Source of the DNA: Cetobacterium ceti
GTDB lineage: Bacteria; Fusobacteriota; Fusobacteriia; Fusobacteriales; Fusobacteriaceae
Length of the DNA stretch: 64,000 nt
Assembly (NCBI RefSeq): GCF_900167275.1
Contig: NZ_FUWX01000015.1
Location: 1-64,000 of the forward strand
Reading direction: 5' to 3'
Shown here: positions 1-9,204 of the stretch, in pieces
Numbering within the stretch: position 1 is the stretch's first letter
Layout: every line of letters begins with the position of its first letter
Made by a program: the position numbers and the translations under genes
Notes under the pieces: generated by a model
The model's database searches: none
The model's input: only the letters and a program-made list of their open reading frames with translations
What the model was told of the DNA's origin: nothing

Positions 1-20
1 GATCAAACTCTTCATTCAAA
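1..20 (-). rRNA. 16S rRNA, 5' end only (cut by window edge)
   Basis: The reverse complement of the first bases ends in GAATGAAGAGTTTGATC, the universal 5' end of bacterial 16S rRNA (the 27F primer site). Only about 18-20 bases lie in the window; the rest of the gene is to the left. The mature 5' end is estimated by matching E. coli 16S and may be off by a few bases. A consensus promoter lies about 110 bases upstream, so this is the head of an rrn operon running away from the putative origin. Confidence 0.85.
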
Positions 21-127
21 ATTTTATTTACACCGTTATGTGTTATTGCATAACTAATTATTAACTATCTTATCTATTCTGTTGTTAATGTCCTTCGTTT
101 GTTTCGTCGTTCTCACGAACATATATG

Positions 128-156
128 AGTATATCTTAAATTATATTTTTTGTCAA
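128..156 (-). promoter_or_regulatory. rRNA operon promoter
   Basis: On the minus strand TTGACA (151-156) is followed by a 17-base spacer and TATACT (128-133), nearly full sigma-70 consensus. Transcription would start near 121. The first bases of the transcript can form a small hairpin, GTTC-GTGA-GAAC (109-120). The ~100-base leader from there to the 16S start holds no gene. Confidence 0.85.
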
Positions 157-186
157 CAAAGTTTTTTTATAACATCTTTAAATTTT

Positions 187-224
187 AACCTAGGATCACC
201 ATAAACCATTGGTAATCCTAGGTT
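187..224 (-). terminator. Hairpin between pgi and the rRNA promoter
   Basis: AACCTAGGAT (187-196) pairs with ATCCTAGGTT (215-224) around an 18-base loop that can extend the stem. It lies downstream of pgi and just upstream of the rrn promoter, where a terminator is expected. The U-tract on the minus strand is poor, so the call is moderate. Confidence 0.5.
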
Positions 225-248
225 TGTTTCTAAAAAAATATTTTAAAA

Positions 249-1598
249 TTATTTTTTTAATCTTTTATTTAATCCTTCAGCTGCCTCTTCATATCCTGGT
301 TTTCCCAATAGAGCAAACATATTTGCCTTGTAAGCTTCTACTCCTGGTTGGTTAAATGGATTTATTCCTAATAAATATCCACTTACTGCACAGGCCTTTT
401 CAAAGAAATAGAACATATATCCTAAGTGATATGGAGTTGCCTCTGGTAAATTAACTACTAAATTAGGAACTCCTCCATCCACATGGGCTAATATTGTTCC
501 CTGGGCTGCCTTTTTATTTACAAAGTCCATTCCCTTATTAGCTAAGTAATTAAGACCATCTAAATCATTTTCCACAGCTTCTATTATTAAATCCTTTTCA
601 GGTGTTTCTATATTAACTAAAGTTTCTATTAATATTCTTCTTCCCTCTTGAATATATTGTCCCATTGAGTGTAAATCAGTTGAGAAATCTCCAGCTGTTG
701 GGAATAATCCTCTTCCATCTTTTCCTTCAGACTCACCAAATAACTGTTTCCACCACTCACCTATATAGTGTAATCTAGGTTCATAGTTAATAAGCATCTC
801 AATCTCTTTACCCTTTCTATTAAGGATATTTCTTATTGTTGCATATTTATAGCAATCATTCTTCTCATATGGTGCTTTATATGCTTCTCTAGCATCTCTA
901 GCCCCTAACATCAATTGATCTATATCTATTCCTGCTGAAGCTATTGGTAGTAATCCCACTGCAGTTAACACAGAGAATCTTCCCCCTACATTATCAGGAA
1001 CTACAAATGTTTCATATCCCTCATCTGTAGCTAATTTTTTAAGAGCTCCCTTTTGACAATCTGTTGTGGCATAGATTCTTTTTCTAGCCTCTTCTACTCC
1101 ATATTTTTCCTCTAAATGTTTTTTGAAAATTCTGAAGGCAATAGCTGGTTCAGTTGTTGTTCCTGATTTTGAAATAACATTTACAGAGTAATCTCTATCC
1201 CCTATAACTTCTAGTAATTCACTTAAATATTTTCCAGATATATTTTGTCCTGCAAAGTAAATTTCAGGAGTCTTTCTCATACTCTTATTTAAGTTGTTAT
1301 AAAAACTATGGGATAAAAATTCAATAGCTGCCCTAGCTCCTAAATATGATCCTCCAATTCCTATTACAATTAGAACCTCTGAATCATTTTTTATTTTTTC
1401 AGCTGCTTTTTTAATTCTATCAAACTCTACCTTGTCATAATCAACCGGTAAATCTAACCATCCTAAAAAGTCATTTCCTGCTCCACATCTATTTTCTAAA
1501 GTTTCAATAGCTGCTCTGCTTTGACCTTCCATTAAGGCTATTTCCTCTTCCTTGAAGAAATTTAATGCATTTGAATAATCAAAAGATAATTTTCTCAT
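249..1598 (-). CDS. pgi: Glucose-6-phosphate isomerase
   Basis: Interconverts glucose-6-phosphate and fructose-6-phosphate in cytosolic glycolysis. The 449-residue protein carries both family signatures: the [14 protein letters not shown] segment in the middle and [14 protein letters not shown] near the C-terminus. It belongs to the short bacterial form (about 450 residues, against about 550 in E. coli). The start is placed at the ATG at 1598 because GGAGGG lies 7 bases upstream; an in-frame start 15 bases further up has no such site. It is monocistronic between a hairpin at 187-224 and the SLH gene, about 30 bases away. Confidence 0.95.
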   Translation of the reverse strand: MRKLSFDYSNALNFFKEEEIALMEGQSRAAIETLENRCGAGNDFLGWLDLPVDYDKVEFDRIKKAAEKIKNDSEVLIVIGIGGSYLGARAAIEFLSHSFYNNLNKSMRKTPEIYFAGQNISGKYLSELLEVIGDRDYSVNVISKSGTTTEPAIAFRIFKKHLEEKYGVEEARKRIYATTDCQKGALKKLATDEGYETFVVPDNVGGRFSVLTAVGLLPIASAGIDIDQLMLGARDAREAYKAPYEKNDCYKYATIRNILNRKGKEIEMLINYEPRLHYIGEWWKQLFGESEGKDGRGLFPTAGDFSTDLHSMGQYIQEGRRILIETLVNIETPEKDLIIEAVENDLDGLNYLANKGMDFVNKKAAQGTILAHVDGGVPNLVVNLPEATPYHLGYMFYFFEKACAVSGYLLGINPFNQPGVEAYKANMFALLGKPGYEEAAEGLNKRLKK

Positions 1599-1628
1599 GA
1601 TAACACCCTCCAAATTTTTTATAAGTAT

Positions 1629-2078
1629 TTAATCTCCAACCTTTTCCTCTAGTTTTTTTAATCTTTCTGTAAGTTCATTTATACTAGATTGGTTTTCACT
1701 TATACCCTTTTTAAGTAGCTCTATATCATTTTGTATATTTTCAATTTTGCCATTGAATGTTTCCGCATCAAATCCAATTTTATTTAACTCTTGGGAAAAT
1801 TCATAGACCAAACTTTCTAATATAACTAGATCTCCTCTATTGGCCTTTTCCATATTAACTTTATTTAAGGCCTTGGAAAGATCATATGCAAATTCATACC
1901 TTGTCACAGGGGAATTTCCTCTAAATAGATAGGCATCCTGTGGTATAACCCCCTCATCCACAAGATTTTCAACAGCCTTATAGGCCCAATGATTTTGTGG
2001 GATATCTTGAAATATCATCTTTCCCTGGGCAAAAATAAGTGTTGATAAAATCAGGTAAATAAAAATAAATTTTTTCAT
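1629..2078 (-). CDS. Small exported SLH-domain coiled-coil protein
   Basis: A 149-residue envelope protein of unknown exact role. Residues 1-18 form a signal peptide (Lys-Lys, hydrophobic core, then FAQG). An S-layer-homology domain follows at about 20-75 (FQDIPQNHWAYKAVENLV and TRYEFAYDLSKAL), then a charged heptad-like coiled coil to the C-terminus (ENQSSINELTERLKKLEEKV). In diderms with SLH proteins, such as Thermotoga and Negativicutes, the SLH domain ties the outer membrane to peptidoglycan and a coiled coil spans the periplasm; that role is inferred here. No beta-barrel follows, unlike OmpM-type porins. Start chosen at MKKF, with GAGG 10 bases upstream. Confidence 0.75.
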   Translation of the reverse strand: MKKFIFIYLILSTLIFAQGKMIFQDIPQNHWAYKAVENLVDEGVIPQDAYLFRGNSPVTRYEFAYDLSKALNKVNMEKANRGDLVILESLVYEFSQELNKIGFDAETFNGKIENIQNDIELLKKGISENQSSINELTERLKKLEEKVGD

Positions 2079-2120
2079 AATTTTTACCTCGTTCTTCTGT
2101 TTTTTTAAGTATAACATGAA

Positions 2121-2156
2121 AAAATCAAAAAAAAAACTGCCCTCACTGAGCAGTTT
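2121..2156 (-). terminator. Rho-independent terminator after spoVG
   Basis: On the minus strand AAACTGC...GCAGTTT forms a stem (2134-2140 with 2150-2156), followed by a run of Ts interrupted once. It closes the mfd-mazG-rqcP-ispE-spoVG transcript. Confidence 0.85.
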
Positions 2157-2187
2157 ATGATCTATTATTGATTATTATTTCTTAGGA

Positions 2188-2481
2188 TTACTCCTCTTCT
2201 ACAGGAATCTCTTCCCCAGCTGCTAAAACCTCATGATATCTTGCGATTACATGATCTGTAATTTCTTTTCTAAGTTCTGGTGTAATTGGGTGTGCTATAT
2301 CCTTATATTCTCCATCGGGCATTTTTCTAGATGGCATTGCCACGAACATTCCCTTTTGTCCATCAATTATCTTTAACCCATGAATAACAAAGCACTCATC
2401 AAAAGTCACATCTGCATAAGCCTTTAATTTTAACTCATTCTCGTTTTTAACTGTTCTTAATCTCACATCTGTAATTTTCAT
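2188..2481 (-). CDS. spoVG: SpoVG-family RNA/DNA-binding regulator
   Basis: A 97-residue SpoVG protein; the family binds nucleic acid and controls division, virulence or metabolism even in non-sporulating bacteria. The family core is clear: MKITDVRLR at the N-terminus, the FVIHGLKII strand, the VAMPSRK motif and the C-terminal helix with PITPELRKEI. Its target here is unknown. The start is the ATG at 2481, with GGAAGG 11 bases upstream; a GTG 12 bases further up sits too close to that site. It ends a five-gene run that mirrors the Bacillus subtilis spoVG/ispE/mfd/yabN/yabO neighbourhood. Confidence 0.93.
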   Translation of the reverse strand: MKITDVRLRTVKNENELKLKAYADVTFDECFVIHGLKIIDGQKGMFVAMPSRKMPDGEYKDIAHPITPELRKEITDHVIARYHEVLAAGEEIPVEEE

Positions 2482-2515
2482 GTTTAAATGCACCTTCCTT
2501 TGATTTTAGTAGTTT

Positions 2516-3379
2516 TTATAGAAAACTGCAAAGATAGAATTTACAGTTTTTTATTTTTTCTTCTAGCTTGCTAAGGTAAGTTTTACCCTCACCTTTTTTT
2601 ACAAAGGTAAAGTAAGCACTTCCACTACCAGACATGAAAAATTCCAGACCCCCTATGCTATCTAGTTTCTTCCTAAATCCAATAATATTTTCATTGTCCA
2701 CAAGTAGAGCTTCCTCTAAGTTGTTTTCAATTCCCCTCTTTACCAATTCCAAGCTATTTTCTCTTAACCCCATTAAAATACTATTCATATTGGCACTTTT
2801 CATTTTTTCAATTTTACTTGAATTTTTATAGGCAGCCACTGTGGACACTCCAAATTCTGGCTTAAGTAGGATAATATCACAGTCTAGATTGTTTTCAACC
2901 CTTTCTAAAATTTCTCCGATTCCCTGTACTCTTGCTGTTTTATTTACAAGAAAAAATGGTAAATCAGCTCCTACTCCCTTACTTAGTTCAATTAACTCCA
3001 CCAAATTTAGCGGATAATTATGAAGTTCGTTTAAAGCTTTTAAAAAATGAGCTCCGTCTGAACTTCCCCCTCCTAATCCTGCTTCACTTGGTACATTTTT
3101 TTCTAAGTATAGGTCCACTTTCCTTTTTTTTAACCCAGTTTTTTCATAAAATTTTTCATAAACCTTATAAACTATATTTTCAGGTCCAAGGGGAATATTC
3201 TTCAAATTTGAAGTTATATTTAAATCTCCCTCTTCCTCATGAAACTTAATATGTAGAAAATCCGCCAGGGATATTGGTGCCATTATCATATCTAAAAGAT
3301 GATACCCATTGGGTAATTTTCCAGTTATATTCAGTCCTATATTTATTTTTCCATTGGCAGCTATGATTTTATTACTCAT
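2516..3379 (-). CDS. ispE: 4-diphosphocytidyl-2-C-methyl-D-erythritol kinase
   Basis: Phosphorylates CDP-methylerythritol at the 2-hydroxyl in the MEP isoprenoid pathway, using ATP in the cytosol. The 287-residue GHMP kinase has the N-terminal KINIGLNI..LPNGYH segment, the ATP-binding loop PSEAGLGGGSSDGAHFL near residue 100, and the late FMSGSGSAYF motif. Start chosen at MSNKI (3379), with AGGAG 9 bases upstream. The first 8 bases overlap the end of the S4-domain gene, indicating translational coupling. Confidence 0.95.
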   Translation of the reverse strand: MSNKIIAANGKINIGLNITGKLPNGYHLLDMIMAPISLADFLHIKFHEEEGDLNITSNLKNIPLGPENIVYKVYEKFYEKTGLKKRKVDLYLEKNVPSEAGLGGGSSDGAHFLKALNELHNYPLNLVELIELSKGVGADLPFFLVNKTARVQGIGEILERVENNLDCDIILLKPEFGVSTVAAYKNSSKIEKMKSANMNSILMGLRENSLELVKRGIENNLEEALLVDNENIIGFRKKLDSIGGLEFFMSGSGSAYFTFVKKGEGKTYLSKLEEKIKNCKFYLCSFL

Positions 3380-3668
3380 CAAATAGGTCTCCTTCACCAT
3401 CTAAGTTAACCTCTATTCCACGACTATCTAAAACTTCTACCAATTCAGAAGTTCTTCCCTTTGGTACATTCCCTTCAGGTACTTCTAAAATACGAAACTT
3501 AAAATATCTATTGTAGTATTCAAGCTCTAATTCCATGCCAACTTTTACCTCAGTACTAGCCTTAGCAACCTTGCCATTTAATTTTGCCTTTCCTCCATCT
3601 ACAACAATTTTTGCAACTGGTCTTCTTTTAATAATTCTTGTCACCTTTAAAAACTTATCTAATCTCAT
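3372..3668 (-). CDS. rqcP: RqcP-like S4-domain RNA-binding protein
   Basis: A 98-residue protein whose first 60 residues form an S4 RNA-binding fold (MRLDKFLKVTRIIKRRPVA, KLNGK.AKAS). It matches B. subtilis YabO/RqcP, which binds the 50S subunit with RqcH and helps add poly-alanine tails to nascent chains on stalled ribosomes. The mazG-rqcP order is the same as yabN-yabO in Bacillus. The alternative is a heat-shock Hsp15-type S4 protein, which is less likely given the context. Whether rqcH exists cannot be seen here. Confidence 0.8.
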   Translation of the reverse strand: MRLDKFLKVTRIIKRRPVAKIVVDGGKAKLNGKVAKASTEVKVGMELELEYYNRYFKFRILEVPEGNVPKGRTSELVEVLDSRGIEVNLDGEGDLFDE

Positions 3669-3730
3669 TTTATGCGTCCTTTCTGATTCTATTTATACTA
3701 TATTTTTTTTAGAAGTCAATAGAATGAAAT

Positions 3731-4486
3731 CTATCTTTTTTTGGATTCTTCCCAAAGTTTATCCATCTCTTCCAATGAAGCCCCAGGTAATTGGCACTTT
3801 GACTCCACATATCTAAATCTTTTATCGAATTTATTAATGGTCTTTAATAAGGCCTCCTGGGCATCAATTTCTAAGCTTCTGCTTAGGTTAACAAGGGAAA
3901 ACATCAAGTCTCCCAATTCGTTTTTTATATTTTCCCTATTTTTATTTTTCAGTTCAACTCTTAATTCCTCTATCTCCTCTTGAACCTTATCTAAAACTCC
4001 ATCTATATTTGGCCAATCAAACCCAACCTTGGCTACTTTTTTCTGAATTTTTTGGGCTCTCATTAGAGGTGGCATATTTTTAGGTATCCCATCTAAAATA
4101 GATTTCCTATCTTCATGGGCCTTTTCCTCTCTTTTTATTCTTTCCCAGTTAATGGCAACTTCCTCACTAGAATTTACCTTTACATCACTTTTAAAAATAT
4201 GGGGGTGTCTTCTTATTAGCTTTTCATTTATAGCCCTTGCCACATCCCCTATATTAAAAGTTCCCTCTTCCTTGGCTATTTGAGATTGGAAAACAATTTG
4301 TAATAAAAGATCTCCTAATTCATCACAAAGTTTTTCTCTATCCATATCCATAGCCTCTAAAACTTCATAGGTTTCCTCTAGTAAATAGGGTTTTAAACTC
4401 TCTATACTTTGCTCCCTATCCCAAGGACATCCATTTTCCCCACGGAGCTTTTCCATAATTTCTACCAATCTATAAAATTCCTTCAT
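3731..4486 (-). CDS. mazG: Nucleoside triphosphate pyrophosphohydrolase MazG
   Basis: Hydrolyses (d)NTPs to NMP and pyrophosphate, a housecleaning function. The 251-residue protein has two tandem MazG all-alpha domains. The first has CPWDREQ, the EETYEVLEA metal-binding helix and CDELGDLLLQIVF; the second, from about residue 155, has EEIEEL and ENIKNELGDLMFSLVNLSR. The ATG has AGGAGG 4 bases upstream, and the gene begins 8 bases after mfd ends, so the two are cotranscribed. Confidence 0.93.
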   Translation of the reverse strand: MKEFYRLVEIMEKLRGENGCPWDREQSIESLKPYLLEETYEVLEAMDMDREKLCDELGDLLLQIVFQSQIAKEEGTFNIGDVARAINEKLIRRHPHIFKSDVKVNSSEEVAINWERIKREEKAHEDRKSILDGIPKNMPPLMRAQKIQKKVAKVGFDWPNIDGVLDKVQEEIEELRVELKNKNRENIKNELGDLMFSLVNLSRSLEIDAQEALLKTINKFDKRFRYVESKCQLPGASLEEMDKLWEESKKR

Positions 4487-4494
4487 TTTTCCTC

Positions 4495-7239
4495 CTACTT
4501 CAAATATTCATAAAGGAACTCCTCTATATCCCTTTTTTCCAAGTAGATACCATTCTCCTTTTTAGAATATTTTATCTCTCCTAATTCTATCATACTGTAT
4601 AATTTTTCAAATTTTACAGATTCATTATAAAATTTTATAAAATATTTATTCTCTCTTTTTTCAATAATTTCAGTCAAGGCCTCTTTTCCTAAAATTTTAA
4701 CTCTTAAATATCTAAATAAATTTTTTACAGGTTCAGGAACCTCTCCAAATCTATCTCTTAATTCAAGTTCTAAATTTTTAATATCCTTAACCTCATCCAT
4801 ATCCATAGCTCTTCTGTATATAATAAGTTTTTCATCCTTTTCTATATAGTCATCGGGAATATAGGCTTCCTCATCTAAATCCACCCTTAACTCCCTTTCA
4901 ACTTTCACTTCCCCTGCAACTTTTTTTATCTCCTCTTGAAGAAGCTTCATATAAAGATTATACCCAAAAATTTCCAAGGCTCCATGCTGTTTCTCTCCTA
5001 ATATCTCTCCAGCACCTCTTATTTTCATATCTTCTAGGGAAAGTTGAAATCCTCCTCCCCCATTTTCACTTAATTCCTTTAGGGATTCCTCACGCATTTT
5101 AACTTTTTTACCCTTACTCTTTTCCTCATCTAAAATAATATAGCAATACCCTTTTACCTTCCCTCTTCCAACTCTTCCTCTCAATTGATAAACTTGAGAA
5201 AGACCTAGTTTATCTATACCCTCTATAAAAATAGAGTTAGCATTTTCAATATCAATCCCATTTTCAATTATAGTTGAGGCAACTAAAATATCTATCTCTC
5301 CATCTTCAAAATCATCTAAAACCTTTTTAATCCTTTGGGCACTCATTTTTCCATGAATATAATCTACACTTATATATTTTGGAAGTAGACCTCTTAGCTC
5401 CTCTACTTTCTCCTCCATATTTTTAACCACATTGTATATATAAAAAATCTGTCCCTCTCTTCCAACTTCCTCTAAAATCTTTTCCCTTATAACTTTTTTA
5501 TCCCTTTCTATAAATTGGGTTTCCACAGGAATTCTTCCCTCTGGGGCTGTCTCTATAATTGAAATATCCCTAATTCCCAAAAGAGCTAAATTTAAAGTTC
5601 TAGGTATAGGTGTTGCAGTCAATGTAAGTATATCCACTCTATCTCTAATTTTTTTTAATTTTTCCTTGGCCTTTACTCCAAATTTTTGTTCCTCATCTAA
5701 AACTATTAAACCTAAATCATTAAATTTAACATCCTCAGATAAAAGTCTATGGGTTCCTATAACCACATCTATACTTCCACTTTTTAAACCCTTTAAAACC
5801 TCTTCCTGTTCTCTATCATTTTTTATTCTGCTTAAAAGTTCCATGGTTATAGGGTAATCTTCAAATCTCTTTTTAAATCTTTCATAGTGTTGCTGAGCTA
5901 GCACAGTTGTAGGAGCCATAATAAGCACCTGTTTTCCATCCATTACACTTTTAAAGGTGGCTCTTATGGCTACCTCAGTTTTACCATATCCCACATCTCC
6001 ACAAACAATTCTATCCATAACCTTAGGAGATTCCATATCTCTTTTTACCATATGAATTGCTGTTCTTTGATCCCTTGTTTCTCTATAGGGAAACTTTTCC
6101 TCAAACTCCTCTTGCCAAATGGTATCCTTTCCAAAGGCATATCCCATTACAGTTTTCCTTCTAGCTTGAACCTCTATTATCTCCTTGGCAAACTCTAACA
6201 TCTCCTTTTCTAACTTTTCCCTACGTCTTTTAAATCCTCTAGTTCCTAAGTTATATATACTAGGAGTTATTCCTGGTTCACACACATATCTCTCTATTCT
6301 ATTTAATCCTTCAATGGGAACAAAAAGTTTATCCTCATCAGCATACTTAATCTTTAAATATTCTCCATTATCTATTTTTTCAATTCCTAAATATATTCCC
6401 ACACCATATTTTTCATGGATAATATAATCTCCCTCTAAAATTTGAGAAAGTTTTTCATATTTAACTCCCTCCTTGGAAAAATCCTTTTTCATAGGACTTC
6501 GTGAGGTTTCTGATTTTATAACTTCTAAATGTTTTCCCTCATTTTCAACCTTAGAGAAAAGCTCCTTTATCTCCCCTTCCCTTTCTCTCTCTCTTAAAAT
6601 ACCCGTTTCCATTTTATATTTTATAAGTTCTATATTTTCCACAAAAATTTTATATTTCTGTTTATATGAATATAGCAGTTGAAAAAAATCCATACTATTT
6701 TTATTATTTTTGTTTATATACATATGTAAACTATCTGATTTCTCTACAGTTTTTTGTGTATCTAGTGAAAAATATCCCATTCTATCAATTTCATCACCAA
6801 AGAATTCTAACCTCACTGGATTATCTCCACTAGGGGGAAATATATCCATAATATCCCCTCTAATTGAGAACTCCATTCTTTTTTCCACCATATAGTTTTT
6901 ACTATATCCACTTTCCAAAAGAATCTTTTCTATCTCCTTCATAGGAAGATTTTTTCCCAATCTAAGTTCTAAAATGCTCTTTTCCTTGGAATACTTTTTC
7001 AAAAGTCCCTCTACAGAAATAAGTATTAAAAACTCCTTTTTATCCAAAGTATCTAGTAACTTATAATTAATTCTATAAAAATCATCTTCCTCAAGGAGAT
7101 CATCCACTTTTACTATATTTTCCATTCCTAAATTTTTAACATTTTCATAATATATCTCTAAATTTCTATTAGAAGAGGCTATATATACTACCTTTCCCTT
7201 TTTTTCCAAAAGAAAATTACCAACTTCATCCCTATACAT
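4495..7239 (-). CDS. mfd: Transcription-repair coupling factor Mfd (short form)
   Basis: Removes RNA polymerase stalled at lesions and recruits UvrA. At 914 residues it is over 200 shorter than E. coli or B. subtilis Mfd (about 1,150-1,180), and the missing length is in the N-terminal UvrB-like half. What remains: a reduced UvrB-like module with FSIRGDIMDIFPPSGDNPVR (about 123-142), the polymerase-interacting domain (about 268-335), Walker A GDVGYGKT (414-421), the DEEQ box (about 515), helicase motifs ending in QLRGRVGRG, and a C-terminal TRCF domain. The ATG has GAGGTG upstream. A 20-bp origin-type element lies inside the gene and another just upstream. Confidence 0.95.
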   Translation of the reverse strand: MYRDEVGNFLLEKKGKVVYIASSNRNLEIYYENVKNLGMENIVKVDDLLEEDDFYRINYKLLDTLDKKEFLILISVEGLLKKYSKEKSILELRLGKNLPMKEIEKILLESGYSKNYMVEKRMEFSIRGDIMDIFPPSGDNPVRLEFFGDEIDRMGYFSLDTQKTVEKSDSLHMYINKNNKNSMDFFQLLYSYKQKYKIFVENIELIKYKMETGILREREREGEIKELFSKVENEGKHLEVIKSETSRSPMKKDFSKEGVKYEKLSQILEGDYIIHEKYGVGIYLGIEKIDNGEYLKIKYADEDKLFVPIEGLNRIERYVCEPGITPSIYNLGTRGFKRRREKLEKEMLEFAKEIIEVQARRKTVMGYAFGKDTIWQEEFEEKFPYRETRDQRTAIHMVKRDMESPKVMDRIVCGDVGYGKTEVAIRATFKSVMDGKQVLIMAPTTVLAQQHYERFKKRFEDYPITMELLSRIKNDREQEEVLKGLKSGSIDVVIGTHRLLSEDVKFNDLGLIVLDEEQKFGVKAKEKLKKIRDRVDILTLTATPIPRTLNLALLGIRDISIIETAPEGRIPVETQFIERDKKVIREKILEEVGREGQIFYIYNVVKNMEEKVEELRGLLPKYISVDYIHGKMSAQRIKKVLDDFEDGEIDILVASTIIENGIDIENANSIFIEGIDKLGLSQVYQLRGRVGRGKVKGYCYIILDEEKSKGKKVKMREESLKELSENGGGGFQLSLEDMKIRGAGEILGEKQHGALEIFGYNLYMKLLQEEIKKVAGEVKVERELRVDLDEEAYIPDDYIEKDEKLIIYRRAMDMDEVKDIKNLELELRDRFGEVPEPVKNLFRYLRVKILGKEALTEIIEKRENKYFIKFYNESVKFEKLYSMIELGEIKYSKKENGIYLEKRDIEEFLYEYLK
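6704..6723 (+). repeat. 20-bp origin-type element inside mfd
   Basis: TTATTTTTGTTTATATACAT differs at one position from the exact 20-mer found at 7276-7295, 13304-13323 and 13368-13387. It lies in coding sequence, antisense to mfd, over codons for a low-complexity Asn/Lys stretch. It could be chance in AT-rich DNA, but the 14 bases TTGTTTATATACAT match exactly. Confidence 0.55.
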
Positions 7240-7275
7240 AATTCACCTCATTATAAATCTTATTTCATACTTAAT

Positions 7276-7295
7276 ATGTATATAAACAATAATAA
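7276..7295 (-). repeat. 20-bp origin-type element upstream of mfd
   Basis: On the minus strand this reads TTATTATTGTTTATATACAT, identical over 20 bases to the two copies nearest the rep start. It lies between the mnmG terminator and the mfd start codon, about 37 bases from the ATG, where it could affect mfd transcription. Confidence 0.85.
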
Positions 7296-7304
7296 CTTTT
7301 ATTT

Positions 7305-7334
7305 GAAAAAAATGCCACGACTTTTATCGTGGCA
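7305..7334 (-). terminator. Rho-independent terminator after mnmG
   Basis: TGCCACGA (7313-7320) pairs with TCGTGGCA (7327-7334) around a 6-base loop; on the minus strand a run of seven Ts follows. It separates mnmG from mfd. Confidence 0.9.
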
Positions 7335-7341
7335 AAATTTT

Positions 7342-9192
7342 CTATTTAATATTAGCTATTAATAGGGCTATATCATTTCCAGTTACTCCACTGATTCTTG
7401 AAGCTTCACCTATGGACATAGGTCTTACCTCTTCTAAACCAGCCTTGGCAATATTTGAAATTCCCTTTATCTCTGTATAATCTATATTATCTGGTATTCT
7501 CATAGATTCAAGTTTTTTAAATCTCTCAATTTGAACTCTCTCTCTTTCAATAAATACCTCATATTTTATCATTGTTTCTATTTGGTTTTTAACAAATTCT
7601 GGATACTCTTCCAATTCAGCCATAGGTGCTATATCTTCATAGGTTACATTTTTAAACTTTAGTAGTTCCCCAGCAGATACACCCTTTGTTAATCTTTGGT
7701 TTTCTCCAACCTTTTCAAGAAGTTCATTTGCCTCTCTCATTGGCACCTTAACCTCTTTAATTTTTTCAATGGCTGAATAAACATCATCTCTGCATTTTTT
7801 AAGATATGCTATTTTCTCCTCAGGAACTATTCCTATTTCCTCAGCCTTATCTAGAAGTCTCATAAATCCATTATCAAATCTAAGAGTTAATCTATATTCA
7901 GATCTAGATGGTAGAACTCTATATGGTTCTGGAGTTTTCTTATGGATAATATCATCAACTAATACTCCCATATATCCCTCACTTCTATCTATTACAACAG
8001 GATCTTTTCCCATAGTTTTTCTAGCAGCATTTACCCCTGCCATAAATCCTTGAGATGCAGCTTCCTCATATCCTGAAGTTCCATTTATCTGTCCTGCTAA
8101 AAATAATCCATTTATTTTTTTACTTTCAAATGATGGATAAAGTTGTGATGCAGGGGCATAGTCATACTCCACAGCATAACCATATCTTACAATTTTAGCA
8201 TTTTCAAGGCCTCTAATACTTCTCAACATTGCATCTTGAGCAAATGGTGGCATAGCTGTTGTTAAACCATTTATATAAAGCTCATGGGATTCTAGAGATT
8301 CCATCTCTAAAAATATTTGATGGTCATGTTTTTCTGGGAAATTTAAAACCTTTCTATCTAAAGATGGACAGTGTCTTGGTCCATGAGTTTCGATTATTCC
8401 AGAAACTATTGGAGAATATTTAAGCATATCCCTAGTCACTTCCACTGTTTTACTAGAAGTGTGTGTTAACCAAGTTGGTACCACAGGATTTTCTTTTTTC
8501 TCAGTATAGATTGAAAAATATCTAGGATGTTTCTCCCCATATAACTCTTCCATTTGAGTAAAATCAACTGTTCTCATATCTATTCTTGGAGGAGTAGCTG
8601 TTTGATATCTCTCCATATGAACTCCATTATCTATTAGAGACTGTGTTAAATTTTCAGCTGAGTTTTCTCCCTGTCTTCCCGCTGGATACTTAACATCTCC
8701 TATTACTATTCTTCCTCTTAAAAAAGTTCCTGTACATAAAACTACAGCATCTCCATAGTAATCTATTCCTAACTTAGTTCTAACTCCTTTTACAGTTCCA
8801 TTTTCAACTATTAATTCCTCTACAGTATCCTGCATAGTTTCAAGGTTTTCTGTATTTTCAATAAGTTCCTTCATTCTAACTCTATACCAAAACTTATCAG
8901 CTTGACCTCTAGTTATTCTAGCTGCAGGTCCTTTACTTGTATTTAGATGTTTTAATTGTAAATTATACTTATCAGTATGTCTTCCCATCTCTCCACCTAA
9001 AACATCCATTTCAGCTACTAGATTACTTTTTCCAGGACCTCCTATTGAAGGGTTACAAGACATCATTCCAATTGTATCTAAGTACATAGTAAACATTATT
9101 GTCTTTCTTCCTAATCTAGCAGAGGCTAAGGCTGCTTCTACACCAGCATGTCCTCCACCAACAACAATAACATCATATTTATTATCAGTCAT
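7342..9192 (-). CDS. mnmG: tRNA uridine-5-carboxymethylaminomethyl modification enzyme MnmG (GidA)
   Basis: FAD-dependent partner of MnmE that installs the cmnm5 group on wobble uridine 34 of certain tRNAs. The 616-residue length is typical. It shows the N-terminal FAD-binding VIVVGGGHAGVEAALASARLG, the GPGKSNLVAEMDVLGGEM segment and the LFLAGQINGTSGYEEAASQG motif of the family. The ATG has GGAG 7 bases upstream. It lies next to mnmE, but a hairpin and an origin-type element separate the two, so it may have its own promoter. Confidence 0.96.
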   Translation of the reverse strand: MTDNKYDVIVVGGGHAGVEAALASARLGRKTIMFTMYLDTIGMMSCNPSIGGPGKSNLVAEMDVLGGEMGRHTDKYNLQLKHLNTSKGPAARITRGQADKFWYRVRMKELIENTENLETMQDTVEELIVENGTVKGVRTKLGIDYYGDAVVLCTGTFLRGRIVIGDVKYPAGRQGENSAENLTQSLIDNGVHMERYQTATPPRIDMRTVDFTQMEELYGEKHPRYFSIYTEKKENPVVPTWLTHTSSKTVEVTRDMLKYSPIVSGIIETHGPRHCPSLDRKVLNFPEKHDHQIFLEMESLESHELYINGLTTAMPPFAQDAMLRSIRGLENAKIVRYGYAVEYDYAPASQLYPSFESKKINGLFLAGQINGTSGYEEAASQGFMAGVNAARKTMGKDPVVIDRSEGYMGVLVDDIIHKKTPEPYRVLPSRSEYRLTLRFDNGFMRLLDKAEEIGIVPEEKIAYLKKCRDDVYSAIEKIKEVKVPMREANELLEKVGENQRLTKGVSAGELLKFKNVTYEDIAPMAELEEYPEFVKNQIETMIKYEVFIERERVQIERFKKLESMRIPDNIDYTEIKGISNIAKAGLEEVRPMSIGEASRISGVTGNDIALLIANIK

Positions 9193-9204
9193 TATTTTCT
9201 CCTT

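Noticed and set aside
2932-3249. Plus-strand open frame opposite ispE
   Set aside because: It is fully antisense to a well-supported gene and lacks a family likeness or ribosome site; many similar shadows occur throughout.
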